DNA of 64,000 nt. Source: Shinella daejeonensis. GTDB lineage: Bacteria > Pseudomonadota > Alphaproteobacteria > Rhizobiales > Rhizobiaceae. The notes beneath the pieces are model-generated. The model ran no database searches. It was not told the origin of the DNA and worked only from the letters and a program-made list of their open reading frames with translations. Below are positions 20,137-28,092 of the stretch, piece after piece; within the stretch, counting starts at the first letter, position 1, and each line of letters opens with the position of its first letter. Position numbers and translations under genes: made by a program. The DNA lies in contig NZ_JAHWXY010000014.1 of NCBI RefSeq assembly GCF_024281235.1, positions 19,882 to 83,881 on the forward strand, read 5' to 3'.

Positions 20137-21312
20137 CTATCCGATCAGCCCGGCGGCCACCCGCCGGGCTTCTTCGTCCGCGGCGAAGACATCCTCCATG
20201 GAGGTCGCCGGCGGCAGGTGGCTGAGGCGATCCATCGCCGCTTCTACGACATCGGCCATGGCGAGAAAGCGGATGCGGCCTTCCACGAAGGCGTGGAAGG
20301 CGGTTTCCTCCGCTGCATTCATCACCGCGCCCTGGAGACCGCCGCGCTGAAGCGCCACCCGCGCCAGCCGCAGCGCCGGAAAGCGCTCTTCGTCCGGCGC
20401 TTCGAAATCGAGGCGGGAAAGCCGGGCGAAATCCAGACGCTCGACATCGAGCGGCGCACGGTCGGGATAGGTGAGCGCATAGCCGATCGCCGTGCGCATA
20501 TCCGGCGCCCCAAGCTGCGCCAGCACCGATCCATCCACATAGCCGACCATCGAATGGACGATCGACTGCGGATGCACCACCACCTCGATCTGCTCCGGCC
20601 GCACATCGAAGAGATGCTTCGCCTCGATCATCTCGAGCGCCTTGTTGAACATCGAGGCGCTGCCGATCGAGATCTTCAGTCCCATCGACCAGTTCGGATG
20701 CGCGCGCGCCACCTCGACCGTGACATCGGCCATCGCCTCGCGCGTCCATGTGCGCAACGGGCCGCCCGATGCCGTCAGCACGATACGTTCCACGGCATGG
20801 CGCTGGTCCTCCTCCAGCGCCTGAAAGATCGCACTATGCTCGCTATCGACGGGAATAAGCCGGCCGCCGCCCGTTGCGACGGCCTTCACGAACAGTTCAC
20901 CGGCAGAAACCAGGCATTCCTTGTTTGCCAGTGCGATATCGGCGCCCCTGCGGGCGGCCGCCAGCGTCGGGGCGAGCCCCGCCGTGCCGACGATTGCCGC
21001 CATCGCCCAGTCGACTTCGGCAGAGGCGGCGTCGAGGAGCGCCTGGCGTCCGGCCGCCGCTTCGATGCCGCTGCCCGAAAGCGCCTGCTTGAGTTCCGCA
21101 TAGCGCTTCTCGTCGGCCGTGACGGCGAGAGCCGCGCCGCATTCGCGCGCCTGCGCCGCAAGGAGGTCGATATTGCCATTGCCGGTCAGCGACAGCACCT
21201 CGAACCGCTCGCGCCCGCCGAGTTGCCGGATCACATCGAGTGTGCTGGTGCCGATGGAGCCTGTCGAGCCGAGAATGCTGATGCGACGTTTCCGCCCTGC
21301 TTCGGGAGCCAT
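20137..21312 (-). CDS. dxr: 1-deoxy-D-xylulose 5-phosphate reductoisomerase
   Basis: A 391-residue NADPH-dependent enzyme that makes 2-C-methylerythritol 4-phosphate, the committed step of the MEP isoprenoid route. The Rossmann motif ISILGSTGSIGTSTLDVI is near the N-terminus, ALANKECLVSAGE and DSEHSAIFQ (metal-binding Asp/Glu loop) follow, and LTASGGPLR and HPNWSMG.KISIGSASMFNK complete the signature. It converges with hemA, the arrangement also found in Sinorhizobium, rather than lying in the usual uppS-cdsA-bamA cluster. Confidence 0.96.
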   Translation of the reverse strand: MAPEAGRKRRISILGSTGSIGTSTLDVIRQLGGRERFEVLSLTGNGNIDLLAAQARECGAALAVTADEKRYAELKQALSGSGIEAAAGRQALLDAASAEVDWAMAAIVGTAGLAPTLAAARRGADIALANKECLVSAGELFVKAVATGGGRLIPVDSEHSAIFQALEEDQRHAVERIVLTASGGPLRTWTREAMADVTVEVARAHPNWSMGLKISIGSASMFNKALEMIEAKHLFDVRPEQIEVVVHPQSIVHSMVGYVDGSVLAQLGAPDMRTAIGYALTYPDRAPLDVERLDFARLSRLDFEAPDEERFPALRLARVALQRGGLQGAVMNAAEETAFHAFVEGRIRFLAMADVVEAAMDRLSHLPPATSMEDVFAADEEARRVAAGLIG

Positions 21313-21499
21313 GCTGTTTTCCGCGCTTGTCTCTTTTCCGCAAAGGCTCTACAGCCGAAAGGCGTCCGCAACAAGCCGTAGCGACAGCGGCGGGGGCTCC
21401 GGCGCCCGTTATGCGGGCCCCGCGTCTTGACCTTTTCACCCGGACGGCCATAACGTCGCCGGATGGCGGCCCTCCGCCGCGACACGATTGGAGAGATCT

Positions 21500-22216
21500 G
21501 TGCGCAGAAGCCTCGGACTATTGTGCCTTGTCGGCATCGCCCTTGCGTCGCCTCTTCCGGCCCAGGCCGAGGAAGCCGTACCGGCCGGCCTCGGCGGAAG
21601 CTGGCTTGCCGAGGACATCGGCGGCGGCGGCGTCATCGACGATTTGCAGACGACACTCGACATCCGGCCCGACGGCTCCTATGGCGGCAATGGCGGCTGC
21701 AACACCTATCGCGGCAAACTGAAGGTTCAGAACGGCAGCATCGCCTTCGCGCCGGCCGCCGCGACGCGCAAGATGTGCATTCCGGCCATAATGGACCAGG
21801 AGCAGAAATTCTTCGACGCCCTCGGCACCGTCACCTCCTGGAAGCTGGAAAACGGCATCCTGCACCTGACCGGCAAGGATGGCGCGCCGGCGCTGCGTCT
21901 TGCCGCGATGAAGAACGGCACCGACGTCCTCATTCGCCTGCCCGGCCCCGAACAGGCCGTCTCACGCTCGACCGTCGTCTATCAATGCGGCGACGACCAG
22001 CGGATCAGCGCCGAATACATCAATGTCGACGAGGCCTCGCTTGCCGTTCTGACGATCGCCGAAGAGACCGTGATAACGGTGAACGTGGTCTCGGCCTCCG
22101 GCGCCAGATATGTCGGCGGCCGCTACGAATGGTGGACAAAAGGCGACGAGGCGACCCTCGACGACCTGATGAAGGAGGAAAACGCACCGGTCGTTTCCTG
22201 CCGCAAGACGGGCTGA
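21500..22216 (+). CDS. Periplasmic META and MliC-like domain protein
   Basis: A 238-residue exported protein. The GTG at 21500 has GGAGAG upstream and starts a clear signal peptide (SLGLLCLVGIALASPLPAQA). Residues about 30-135 form a META/HslJ domain (GSWLAEDIGGGGV, GGNGGCNTYRGKL, and TRKMCIPAIMDQEQKFFDAL). Residues about 155-235 look like an MliC C-type lysozyme-inhibitor domain (VVYQCGDDQRISAEYIN). Proteins of this fusion type are thought to protect the envelope; exact function is unproven. Divergent from dxr. Confidence 0.8.
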   Translation: MRRSLGLLCLVGIALASPLPAQAEEAVPAGLGGSWLAEDIGGGGVIDDLQTTLDIRPDGSYGGNGGCNTYRGKLKVQNGSIAFAPAAATRKMCIPAIMDQEQKFFDALGTVTSWKLENGILHLTGKDGAPALRLAAMKNGTDVLIRLPGPEQAVSRSTVVYQCGDDQRISAEYINVDEASLAVLTIAEETVITVNVVSASGARYVGGRYEWWTKGDEATLDDLMKEENAPVVSCRKTG

Positions 22217-22241
22217 CCGGCGCGCATCCAAGAGGTAACCC

Positions 22242-22622
22242 ATGGCCACGTTCCGCATCGGACAGAAGGTCGTCTGCGTCAACGACCGCTTCAGGAACGT
22301 CTCGATCGATCAGGGCATCCGCAAGGGCCGGATCTACACGGTCCGCTGGGTGGGGCACTACCGCCATTATGTCGACGGCGACTTCTACGGCATCAAGCTG
22401 ATGGAGCTCCATCGCGGCATGGACGACGGTCCGGAGGGCTACGGCGCGACGGACATGCCCTTCCGCGCCAGCCGCTTCCGGCCGCTCGTCACCGATCGTA
22501 TCCGCGATCTCCTCGGCCTCAAGGCCCCGAAGCCGAAAGTGGTCAGCGCCCCGTCGAGCGTCCCGTCCATCCGGGCCAAACCCCGCGTCACCACGCCGGA
22601 ACGCGAAAAGGAAGACGCCTGA
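22242..22622 (+). CDS. Conserved protein of unknown function
   Basis: A 126-residue protein I cannot assign. The N-terminal 60 residues (FRIGQKVVCVNDRF, IRKGRIYTVRWVG) have the length and glycine/valine spacing of a small SH3-like barrel, and the last 40 residues are Pro/Ser/Arg/Lys-rich and probably disordered. It follows the META-domain gene by 25 bases with a GAGG ribosome site, so it may be cotranscribed. No signal peptide or membrane segment. Confidence 0.65.
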   Translation: MATFRIGQKVVCVNDRFRNVSIDQGIRKGRIYTVRWVGHYRHYVDGDFYGIKLMELHRGMDDGPEGYGATDMPFRASRFRPLVTDRIRDLLGLKAPKPKVVSAPSSVPSIRAKPRVTTPEREKEDA

Positions 22623-22711
22623 GCGCAAACGGCGTTCCGGCGCGGCCTGCATTGCCTATCCGCGGAGGTCTTCCGGCCATCGGCCTTCAAGGCTTCGGCA
22701 TAAAGGAAACC

Positions 22712-23899
22712 ATGCCCGTCAAGCCTTGCTTCATCGTCAAGAACAAGTTCCAGATCGTGCAGTTCGCCCCGCTCGCCGAGGCCTATCCCGATGCCCGCTA
22801 TCTGCTGATCGACCGGAAGACGCTGCGAAACGAATTCACGCGGCAGGATATCGCCTCCTCGCGCATTCCGATAACCGTGGTGGACCGCGAGACGGTCGTC
22901 AAGGCGGCCGACGGTTTCGACGTCGTGTTCTTTCAGACGGTCTTTCCCGGCATCGAGCGGCTTACCAGACCGCTGGTCTCGGTGCAGTACGGGCTCGCCA
23001 AGGAGCGCCACAACTACGGGGAATGGCGGGCCCTTGCGGACATGAACCTGATGTTCGGTCCCTATTCCGCCCGGAAGGTCGAGCATTTCTCCCCGAGCCA
23101 TGGCGTCGGGAACATCAAGTTTTCGGGATGGGATCCCGTCATTTCGAAAGAGGCGCGCCTGTCGGCGAAGGCATCGATCGGCGCCGATCCCTGCAAGCCG
23201 CTCGCCCTTTACATGCCCACCTATGGCGAACTCGGATCGTTCGGCCAGCTGGCCGCACCGCTTGCCGGGCTTCGCGGAACCTGCGACGTCGCGATCAAGA
23301 TGCATCACAACGACGAAAGAGCGGGCTATGGCTGGATAGCCGAGGCGCAAAGGCACGGTTTCAGGCTGCTGTTTTCGGGCGATGCCGACCAGAAGCGCCT
23401 TCTTGCCGCCGCCGATGTGGTCGTCAGCGACTTTTCGGGAGCGATCTTCGACGCCATCTACGCCCATGTCCCGGTCGTCCTCTTCCAGGAGAACCCGGCG
23501 CAAAAGATCGGCATCCAGAAATTCGACCTGTCGTCGATCGAATTCAGCCGGCGATCGGAGCTTGGGATCACCTGCGAACGGCCGGAAGACATCGGCGCGG
23601 CGATACAGGCGGCCATGGACAGCCCCGCCGCGGCGCTAAATCGCATTCGATCGGTGCGAAAGGAGCTGTTTGCGGAAGGGGTGGACAGCGTGAAACGCAG
23701 CACGGACCTCGTCGAAGCCCTGCTGCGGGGCGACCTGCCGGGCCTGACGACGCCACAGCTTTACGTCCGCGAAACGGTGCAGGCGCTGCTTTCCTGCGAA
23801 GCCGCGCGTCGAGGCGGCGCGCTATCACGCCTGTGGGAGAAGAGGGTCCTGCAAACGCTCGCCCGCGCCCGTCGCGGCCTGGCGGCGCGAAGGAAATAG
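22712..23899 (+). CDS. CDP-glycerol glycerophosphotransferase-like protein
   Basis: A 395-residue protein of the TagB/TagF (PF04464) family. The hallmark AADVVVSDFSGAIFDAIY (about residues 237-254) and the preceding MHHNDERAGYGW loop match the nucleotide/acceptor site of glycerophosphotransferases. It would transfer a glycerol-phosphate-type unit to a surface polysaccharide, but no CDP-glycerol cytidylyltransferase is nearby, so the real donor is open. The ATG at 22712 has AAAGGA upstream. Its stop TAG is the start of a repeat element, and tRNA-Arg follows. Confidence 0.75.
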   Translation: MPVKPCFIVKNKFQIVQFAPLAEAYPDARYLLIDRKTLRNEFTRQDIASSRIPITVVDRETVVKAADGFDVVFFQTVFPGIERLTRPLVSVQYGLAKERHNYGEWRALADMNLMFGPYSARKVEHFSPSHGVGNIKFSGWDPVISKEARLSAKASIGADPCKPLALYMPTYGELGSFGQLAAPLAGLRGTCDVAIKMHHNDERAGYGWIAEAQRHGFRLLFSGDADQKRLLAAADVVVSDFSGAIFDAIYAHVPVVLFQENPAQKIGIQKFDLSSIEFSRRSELGITCERPEDIGAAIQAAMDSPAAALNRIRSVRKELFAEGVDSVKRSTDLVEALLRGDLPGLTTPQLYVRETVQALLSCEAARRGGALSRLWEKRVLQTLARARRGLAARRK

Positions 23900-23990
23900 A
23901 GCAATTCCAGGAAAAGTGCGAAGCGGTTTTCCGTCCGGAATTGCGTAAAAGCAAGACTTGGATTGTTTCACCGCTTCCGTGAAGCAATCC
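23897..23990 (+). repeat. Structured intergenic repeat, type B copy 1
   Basis: The element begins TAGAGCAATTCC, TAG being the stop codon of the preceding gene. Two nested stems form a cruciform: GCAATTCC (23901) with GGAATTGC (23937), and GGAAAA (23910) with TTTTCC (23927). A second hairpin, GATTGTTTCAC with GTGAAGCAATC (23961-23989), follows. The inner and outer stems differ from the copies at 45132 and 51056 by compensating changes. Confidence 0.8.
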
Positions 23991-24036
23991 AGCCGCTCCG
24001 CCTTTCGCAAGCCCTCGTCACGCCATGCAGTAAAAA

Positions 24037-24113
24037 TGGTGATCCCGCCGCGATTCGAACGCGGGACCCCCAGATTAGGAATCTGGTGCTCTATCCTGCT
24101 GAGCTACGGGACC
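24037..24113 (-). tRNA. tRNA-Arg, anticodon CCT
   Basis: A complete 77-base tRNA on the minus strand, including an encoded 3' CCA. The acceptor stem pairs GGTCCCG with CGGGATC (one G-T), the anticodon arm is CCAGA-TTCCTAA-TCTGG with anticodon CCT, and the T loop is TTCGAAT. It decodes AGG, a rare codon in this GC-rich genome. No integrase or direct repeat of its 3' end is seen nearby. Confidence 0.96.
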
Positions 24114-24182
24114 ACTGGACGAACCCATACAAAAGCTGATCCCGGAAGCCAAGCGATTTTCAGGGCAGGCGCCCGTGTTTCG

Positions 24183-25343
24183 TCAGGCCGACAGACGGCT
24201 TTCGGCAAGGCGCACCCAGTAGCTTACGCCATGGGGAATGGCCTCGTCGTTGAAATCGTAAGCCGGATGGTGAAGACCGGCCGTATCCCCATTGCCGAGG
24301 AAGACGAAAGCGCCCGGGCGCGACAGCAGCATGTAGGAAAAATCCTCGCCCCCCATCGTCGGATCGATCGCCGCCTGCACCGCCGCCTCGCCGGCAATCT
24401 CCCGCGCCGCCGCAACCGCATGCGCCGTTTCTTCCGGATGGTTGACGGTCACCGGGTAGTTGCGGTGATAGGCGACGGTGATCTCGGCTCCGTTCGCCGT
24501 CGCAATTCCCGCGCAGATCTGGCGGATACGCGCCTCCGCCTCATCGCGCATGGCCGGATCCAGCGTGCGCACCGTACCGGCGAGCGCCGCCTCCCCGGGA
24601 ATGACGTTATGGGCGAAGCCGGCATTGAATTTCGTCACCGAGACGACGAGAGCGGAGACCGGATCTGCGACCCGCGAGACGATGGTTTGCAGCGTCGTCA
24701 CCACCTGAGCGCCGATGACGACCGGATCGATCGTCGTTTGCGGCATGGCGGCATGGCCGCCGCGTCCCCGAACGGCGATGGTGAACTCGTCGGTCGCCGC
24801 CATGATCGCGCCGCTGCGCGTGCCGAAGCTGCCGACCGGCATGCCCGGCAGATTGTGCATTCCGTAAACCTCGGCAATGCCGAAGCGTTCCATCATGCCG
24901 TCCTTCACCATCTCATTGCCGCCGCCGCCGCCCTCCTCCGCCGGCTGGAAGATGACGGCGACATTGCCGGTGAAATTGCGCGTTTCGGCAAGATATTTCG
25001 CAGCCCCCAGCAGCATGGCCGTATGCCCGTCGTGGCCGCAGGCGTGCATCCTGCCCTTGACGGTGGACGCCCAGGGCTTGCCGCTCGTCTCCTCGATGGG
25101 CAACGCGTCCATATCGGCGCGAAGACCGATGGTACGCCCCTCGCCGCGTCCCCGGATAAGACCGACGACCCCGGTGCGGCCGATGCCGGTCGCCACCTCG
25201 TCGACGCCGAACGCCTTCAGCTTTTCGGCAACGAAGGCTGCCGTTTTCTCCACCGCGAACAGCAGCTCCGGCTCCCGGTGCAACTGTCGGCGCCAGACGG
25301 CGATTTCGTCCTGCATATCCGCGACGCGGTTGAGAATGGGCAT
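24183..25343 (-). CDS. M20-family amidohydrolase (hippurate hydrolase / aminoacylase type)
   Basis: A 386-residue metallopeptidase of the M20D (HipO/AbgA) family that would hydrolyse N-acyl amino acids. Metal-binding and catalytic motifs are visible: LRADMDALPIEE, MHACGHDGHTAMLLG, FQPAEEGGGG and the C-terminal TMGGEDFSYML. The dimerisation domain lies between about residues 180 and 300. The substrate cannot be fixed; hippurate-like, indole-3-acetyl-amino acid and N-acetyl amino acid hydrolases share these features. Divergent from the carboxypeptidase gene. Confidence 0.88.
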   Translation of the reverse strand: MPILNRVADMQDEIAVWRRQLHREPELLFAVEKTAAFVAEKLKAFGVDEVATGIGRTGVVGLIRGRGEGRTIGLRADMDALPIEETSGKPWASTVKGRMHACGHDGHTAMLLGAAKYLAETRNFTGNVAVIFQPAEEGGGGGNEMVKDGMMERFGIAEVYGMHNLPGMPVGSFGTRSGAIMAATDEFTIAVRGRGGHAAMPQTTIDPVVIGAQVVTTLQTIVSRVADPVSALVVSVTKFNAGFAHNVIPGEAALAGTVRTLDPAMRDEAEARIRQICAGIATANGAEITVAYHRNYPVTVNHPEETAHAVAAAREIAGEAAVQAAIDPTMGGEDFSYMLLSRPGAFVFLGNGDTAGLHHPAYDFNDEAIPHGVSYWVRLAESRLSA

Positions 25344-25474
25344 GAATTCATCCTGTCGATAAGGCCGAAAAACGGCCGGAACGGGTTCGATGGCTTTGCC
25401 ATCACTGCGCCATATAGGTTAAATAGGCCGACGGTTCGAAACAACACCCGATTTCCGAGGAAAGATCCTTGCAG

Positions 25475-26584
25475 ATGAACGGACGAACGACGCGCCGGAG
25501 CATACGGTTTCTGGCCATCGCATTTCTTGCCGGAGCCTTCCTTGCAGCAAAGGGCGCGGAAGCCGGCCCACGCATGCTGGTGGACGTCAACACGCTGAAA
25601 GTCATCGACCACGAGGACGCCTTCCAGCGCTGGTATCCGGCATCGCTGACCAAGCTGATGACCGCCTACACGGTGTTTCGCGCCATCAAGGCCGGCGAGA
25701 TACGGCTGGACAGCCCGGTGGTCATGAGCAAGAACGCGGCCGCCGAACCGCCGAGCAAGATGTATTTCAAGCCCGGCCAGACGATGACGCTCGACAGCGC
25801 GCTCAAGATCATCCTCGTCAAGTCGGCAAACGACGTTTCGGTGGCGATCGCCGAATCGGTCGGCGGCTCCGAGGCCGCCTTCATCGCCCGCATGAACGCC
25901 GAGGCCGCCCGCATCGGAATGAGTTCCTCCCGCTTCATCAATCCGCACGGCCTGCCCGGCAAGGGCCAGTATACGACCGCCCGCGATCTCGCCGTTCTCG
26001 CGGTGACGCTGAAGCGCGAATTCCCGCAATATGCATCCTATTTCGCGCTGGAAGGCTTCACCACGGGCAAGAAGAACTATCCGAACTTCAACATGCTGAT
26101 CGGCCGTTTCGATGGCGCGGACGGCATGAAGACCGGCTTCATCTGTGCGGCGGGTTTCAACCAGGTCTCCTCGGCCACGCGCAATGGCCGCAGCGTCGTT
26201 TCCGTCGTTCTGGGCGCCGACAGCCTTGGCGCGCGGGCCGACCTTTCGGCCAATATGCTGCAACGGGGCCTGACGACCAATGCACGCAACGCGCCGACAC
26301 TCGGTCAGTTGCGCCCCTATGGAGAAAACCGCGACAACGTCACCGACCTCACGAAGGTCATCTGCACGCAGCACGCGGCCAAGGTGCGCAGCGAAGGCCG
26401 CGACGAGGCGGGCCGCCAGAAGCTGACGTCGCCCTATATCCACGAACTCAACCGTCCGCTGCAATTCGTCACCGCCGGGCTGATCGGCGGCGGCGCCGTC
26501 ACGGCGGCCGCAAACGATAATCGTGCTGCCGGCATCGGCGATATCGCCAATATCCCGATCCCGCTTCCACGCCCGGCATTCTGA
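25475..26584 (+). CDS. D-alanyl-D-alanine carboxypeptidase (PBP5/6 family)
   Basis: A 369-residue low-molecular-weight penicillin-binding protein that trims the terminal D-Ala from peptidoglycan stem peptides. It has a signal peptide (FLAIAFLAGAFLAAKGAEA), the SxxK motif SLTK (Ser57, Lys60), SAN (in VKSANDVSVAI) and KTG (in GMKTGFICAAG). The PBP5 C-terminal beta domain appears reduced. I chose ATG 25475, with GAGGAAAG upstream, over TTG 25469. The CobW-type gene follows after 11 bases, so they likely share a transcript. Confidence 0.92.
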   Translation: MNGRTTRRSIRFLAIAFLAGAFLAAKGAEAGPRMLVDVNTLKVIDHEDAFQRWYPASLTKLMTAYTVFRAIKAGEIRLDSPVVMSKNAAAEPPSKMYFKPGQTMTLDSALKIILVKSANDVSVAIAESVGGSEAAFIARMNAEAARIGMSSSRFINPHGLPGKGQYTTARDLAVLAVTLKREFPQYASYFALEGFTTGKKNYPNFNMLIGRFDGADGMKTGFICAAGFNQVSSATRNGRSVVSVVLGADSLGARADLSANMLQRGLTTNARNAPTLGQLRPYGENRDNVTDLTKVICTQHAAKVRSEGRDEAGRQKLTSPYIHELNRPLQFVTAGLIGGGAVTAAANDNRAAGIGDIANIPIPLPRPAF

Positions 26585-26595
26585 CAGGAAAAACC

Positions 26596-27720
26596 ATGAC
26601 CCAGGCGGCAAAGCGTGTGCCGGTTTCCGTGCTGACCGGCTTTCTCGGCGCGGGCAAGACGACATTGCTCAATCGCCTGCTGAAGTCGCCGGCGCTCGTC
26701 GATACGGCGGTGATCATCAACGAGTTCGGCGACGTGAGCATCGATCACCTGCTGGTCGAAAGCTCCGGCGACGGCATCATCGAACTGTCCGACGGCTGCC
26801 TGTGCTGCACGGTGCGCGGCGAACTTGTCGACACGCTCGCCGATCTGATGGACCGCATGCAGACCGGCCGCATCCGGCCGCTCAAGCGGATCGTGGTGGA
26901 AACGACGGGGCTGGCCGACCCGGCGCCGGTGCTCCAGGCGATCATGGGCAATCCCGTCATCGCCCATTCCTTCACCCTCGACGGCGTGGTCACCGTGGTC
27001 GACGCCGTCAACGGCCTTTCGACGCTTGCCAGTCATAAAGAGGCGGTGAAGCAGGTGGCGGTCGCCGACCGCATCGTGCTCAGCAAATCATCGCTTGCTG
27101 GACAGGAAGCGCTTGCCGCCGTCCGGCGCGAGATCGCCGCGCTCAACCCGCGCGCCCGCGTCTTCGACGCAGACGACACGGAAAGCGTCGGCCCGGCGCT
27201 ATTGGCAAACGGCCTCTACGATCCCGACAGCAAGATAGCGGACGTGCGGCGCTGGCTGCATGAGGAAACACACGACCATGCGCACGGGCATTCCCACGAT
27301 CACGACCACCACGATGGCCATGTCCATGACGTGACCCGGCACGATTCGACGATCCGCTCCTTCAGCATCGTGCACGATCGTCCGATCGATCCGCTGGCGC
27401 TCGACATGTTCGTCGACCTCCTGCGTTCGGCCCATGGAGACAAGCTCCTGCGCATGAAGGCCATCGTCCAGCTTTCCAGCAATCCGGACCGGCCGGTGGT
27501 GCTGCACGGTGTGCAGACTATCTTCCACCCGCCGGAGCGACTGGCAGAATGGCCCGATCCCGCCGATCGTCGCACGCGCCTCGTCCTCATCACCCGCGAC
27601 CTGCCGGAAGATTTCGTGCGCGACCTCTTCGACGCCTTCACCGGCACGCCGAACATCGACAGGCCCGATCGCGTCGCTCTGGAAAACAATCCGCTGGCGG
27701 TTCCGGGAATGAAGTTCTAG
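26596..27720 (+). CDS. CobW/YjiA-type G3E GTPase, putative metal chaperone
   Basis: A 374-residue G3E P-loop GTPase. Walker A is GFLGAGKT (residues 15-22), the metal-binding GCLCC is at residues 67-71, and a long His/Asp-rich stretch (around residues 218-245, HDHAHGHSHDHDHHDGH) precedes the CobW C-terminal domain. His-rich members are usually zinc metallochaperones of the COG0523 group, while the cobalamin-linked CobW lies with cobN. Here it sits after a peptidoglycan carboxypeptidase, so zinc is the better guess. The stop TAG begins a repeat element. Confidence 0.85.
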   Translation: MTQAAKRVPVSVLTGFLGAGKTTLLNRLLKSPALVDTAVIINEFGDVSIDHLLVESSGDGIIELSDGCLCCTVRGELVDTLADLMDRMQTGRIRPLKRIVVETTGLADPAPVLQAIMGNPVIAHSFTLDGVVTVVDAVNGLSTLASHKEAVKQVAVADRIVLSKSSLAGQEALAAVRREIAALNPRARVFDADDTESVGPALLANGLYDPDSKIADVRRWLHEETHDHAHGHSHDHDHHDGHVHDVTRHDSTIRSFSIVHDRPIDPLALDMFVDLLRSAHGDKLLRMKAIVQLSSNPDRPVVLHGVQTIFHPPERLAEWPDPADRRTRLVLITRDLPEDFVRDLFDAFTGTPNIDRPDRVALENNPLAVPGMKF

Positions 27721-27772
27721 GTCGTTTCCAACCGAAGCGAGATCGCTTCGGCGCCAGATAATGTGGCAAAAC
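27718..27772 (+). repeat. Structured intergenic repeat, type A copy 2
   Basis: Begins TAGGTCGTTTCC with TAG as the stop of the CobW-type gene. The core hairpin CCGAAGCG (27732-27739) and CGCTTCGG (27744-27751) with loop AGAT, and the following GATAATG and CAAAAC, match the copy at 20069 closely. Confidence 0.78.
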
Positions 27773-27843
27773 AGGAATCCGGCGTCTTTCCAGCGAAAAC
27801 CAGATCGCCTGAAATGCCCGGAAGGCTATGCGCGCCTCGTCCC

Positions 27844-28092
27844 TCACCCCGCCTTGCGGATCAGGAAACGATGGCCGTCCGCCATCCGTTCGCTCGTCTC
27901 GAGCACATGACCGTCCTCGCGGCAGAAATGGGGAATATCGATCACGGCCAGCGGATCGGTCGTCTCGACCCACAATGCGCTGCCCGCCGCCATGGCGGAA
28001 AGCCGCCGCCGCGTCTTGAGCACCGGAAGCGGGCATTTCAGCCCGCGCAGGTCGTAAATTTCCCCGGGCGCGTCGGTCTCGGCGGCAGTCAT
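27844..28092 (-). CDS. TusA/SirA-family sulfurtransferase-like protein
   Basis: An 82-residue protein with the TusA fold signature: DLRGLKCPLPVLKTRR, in which Cys20 is the sulfur-carrying residue. TusA proteins relay persulfide sulfur to tRNA thiolation, molybdenum cofactor or other acceptors; the partner here is unknown. Its start overlaps the stop of the L,D-transpeptidase gene in the frame-shifted ATGA arrangement, so the two are translationally coupled. Confidence 0.88.
   Translation of the reverse strand: MTAAETDAPGEIYDLRGLKCPLPVLKTRRRLSAMAAGSALWVETTDPLAVIDIPHFCREDGHVLETSERMADGHRFLIRKAG

Noticed and set aside
24037..24113. tRNA-Arg as the attachment site of an integrated element
   Set aside because: No integrase gene, no direct repeat of the tRNA 3' end seen nearby, and the flanking genes are largely ordinary. 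Kept only as a possibility for the transferase gene.
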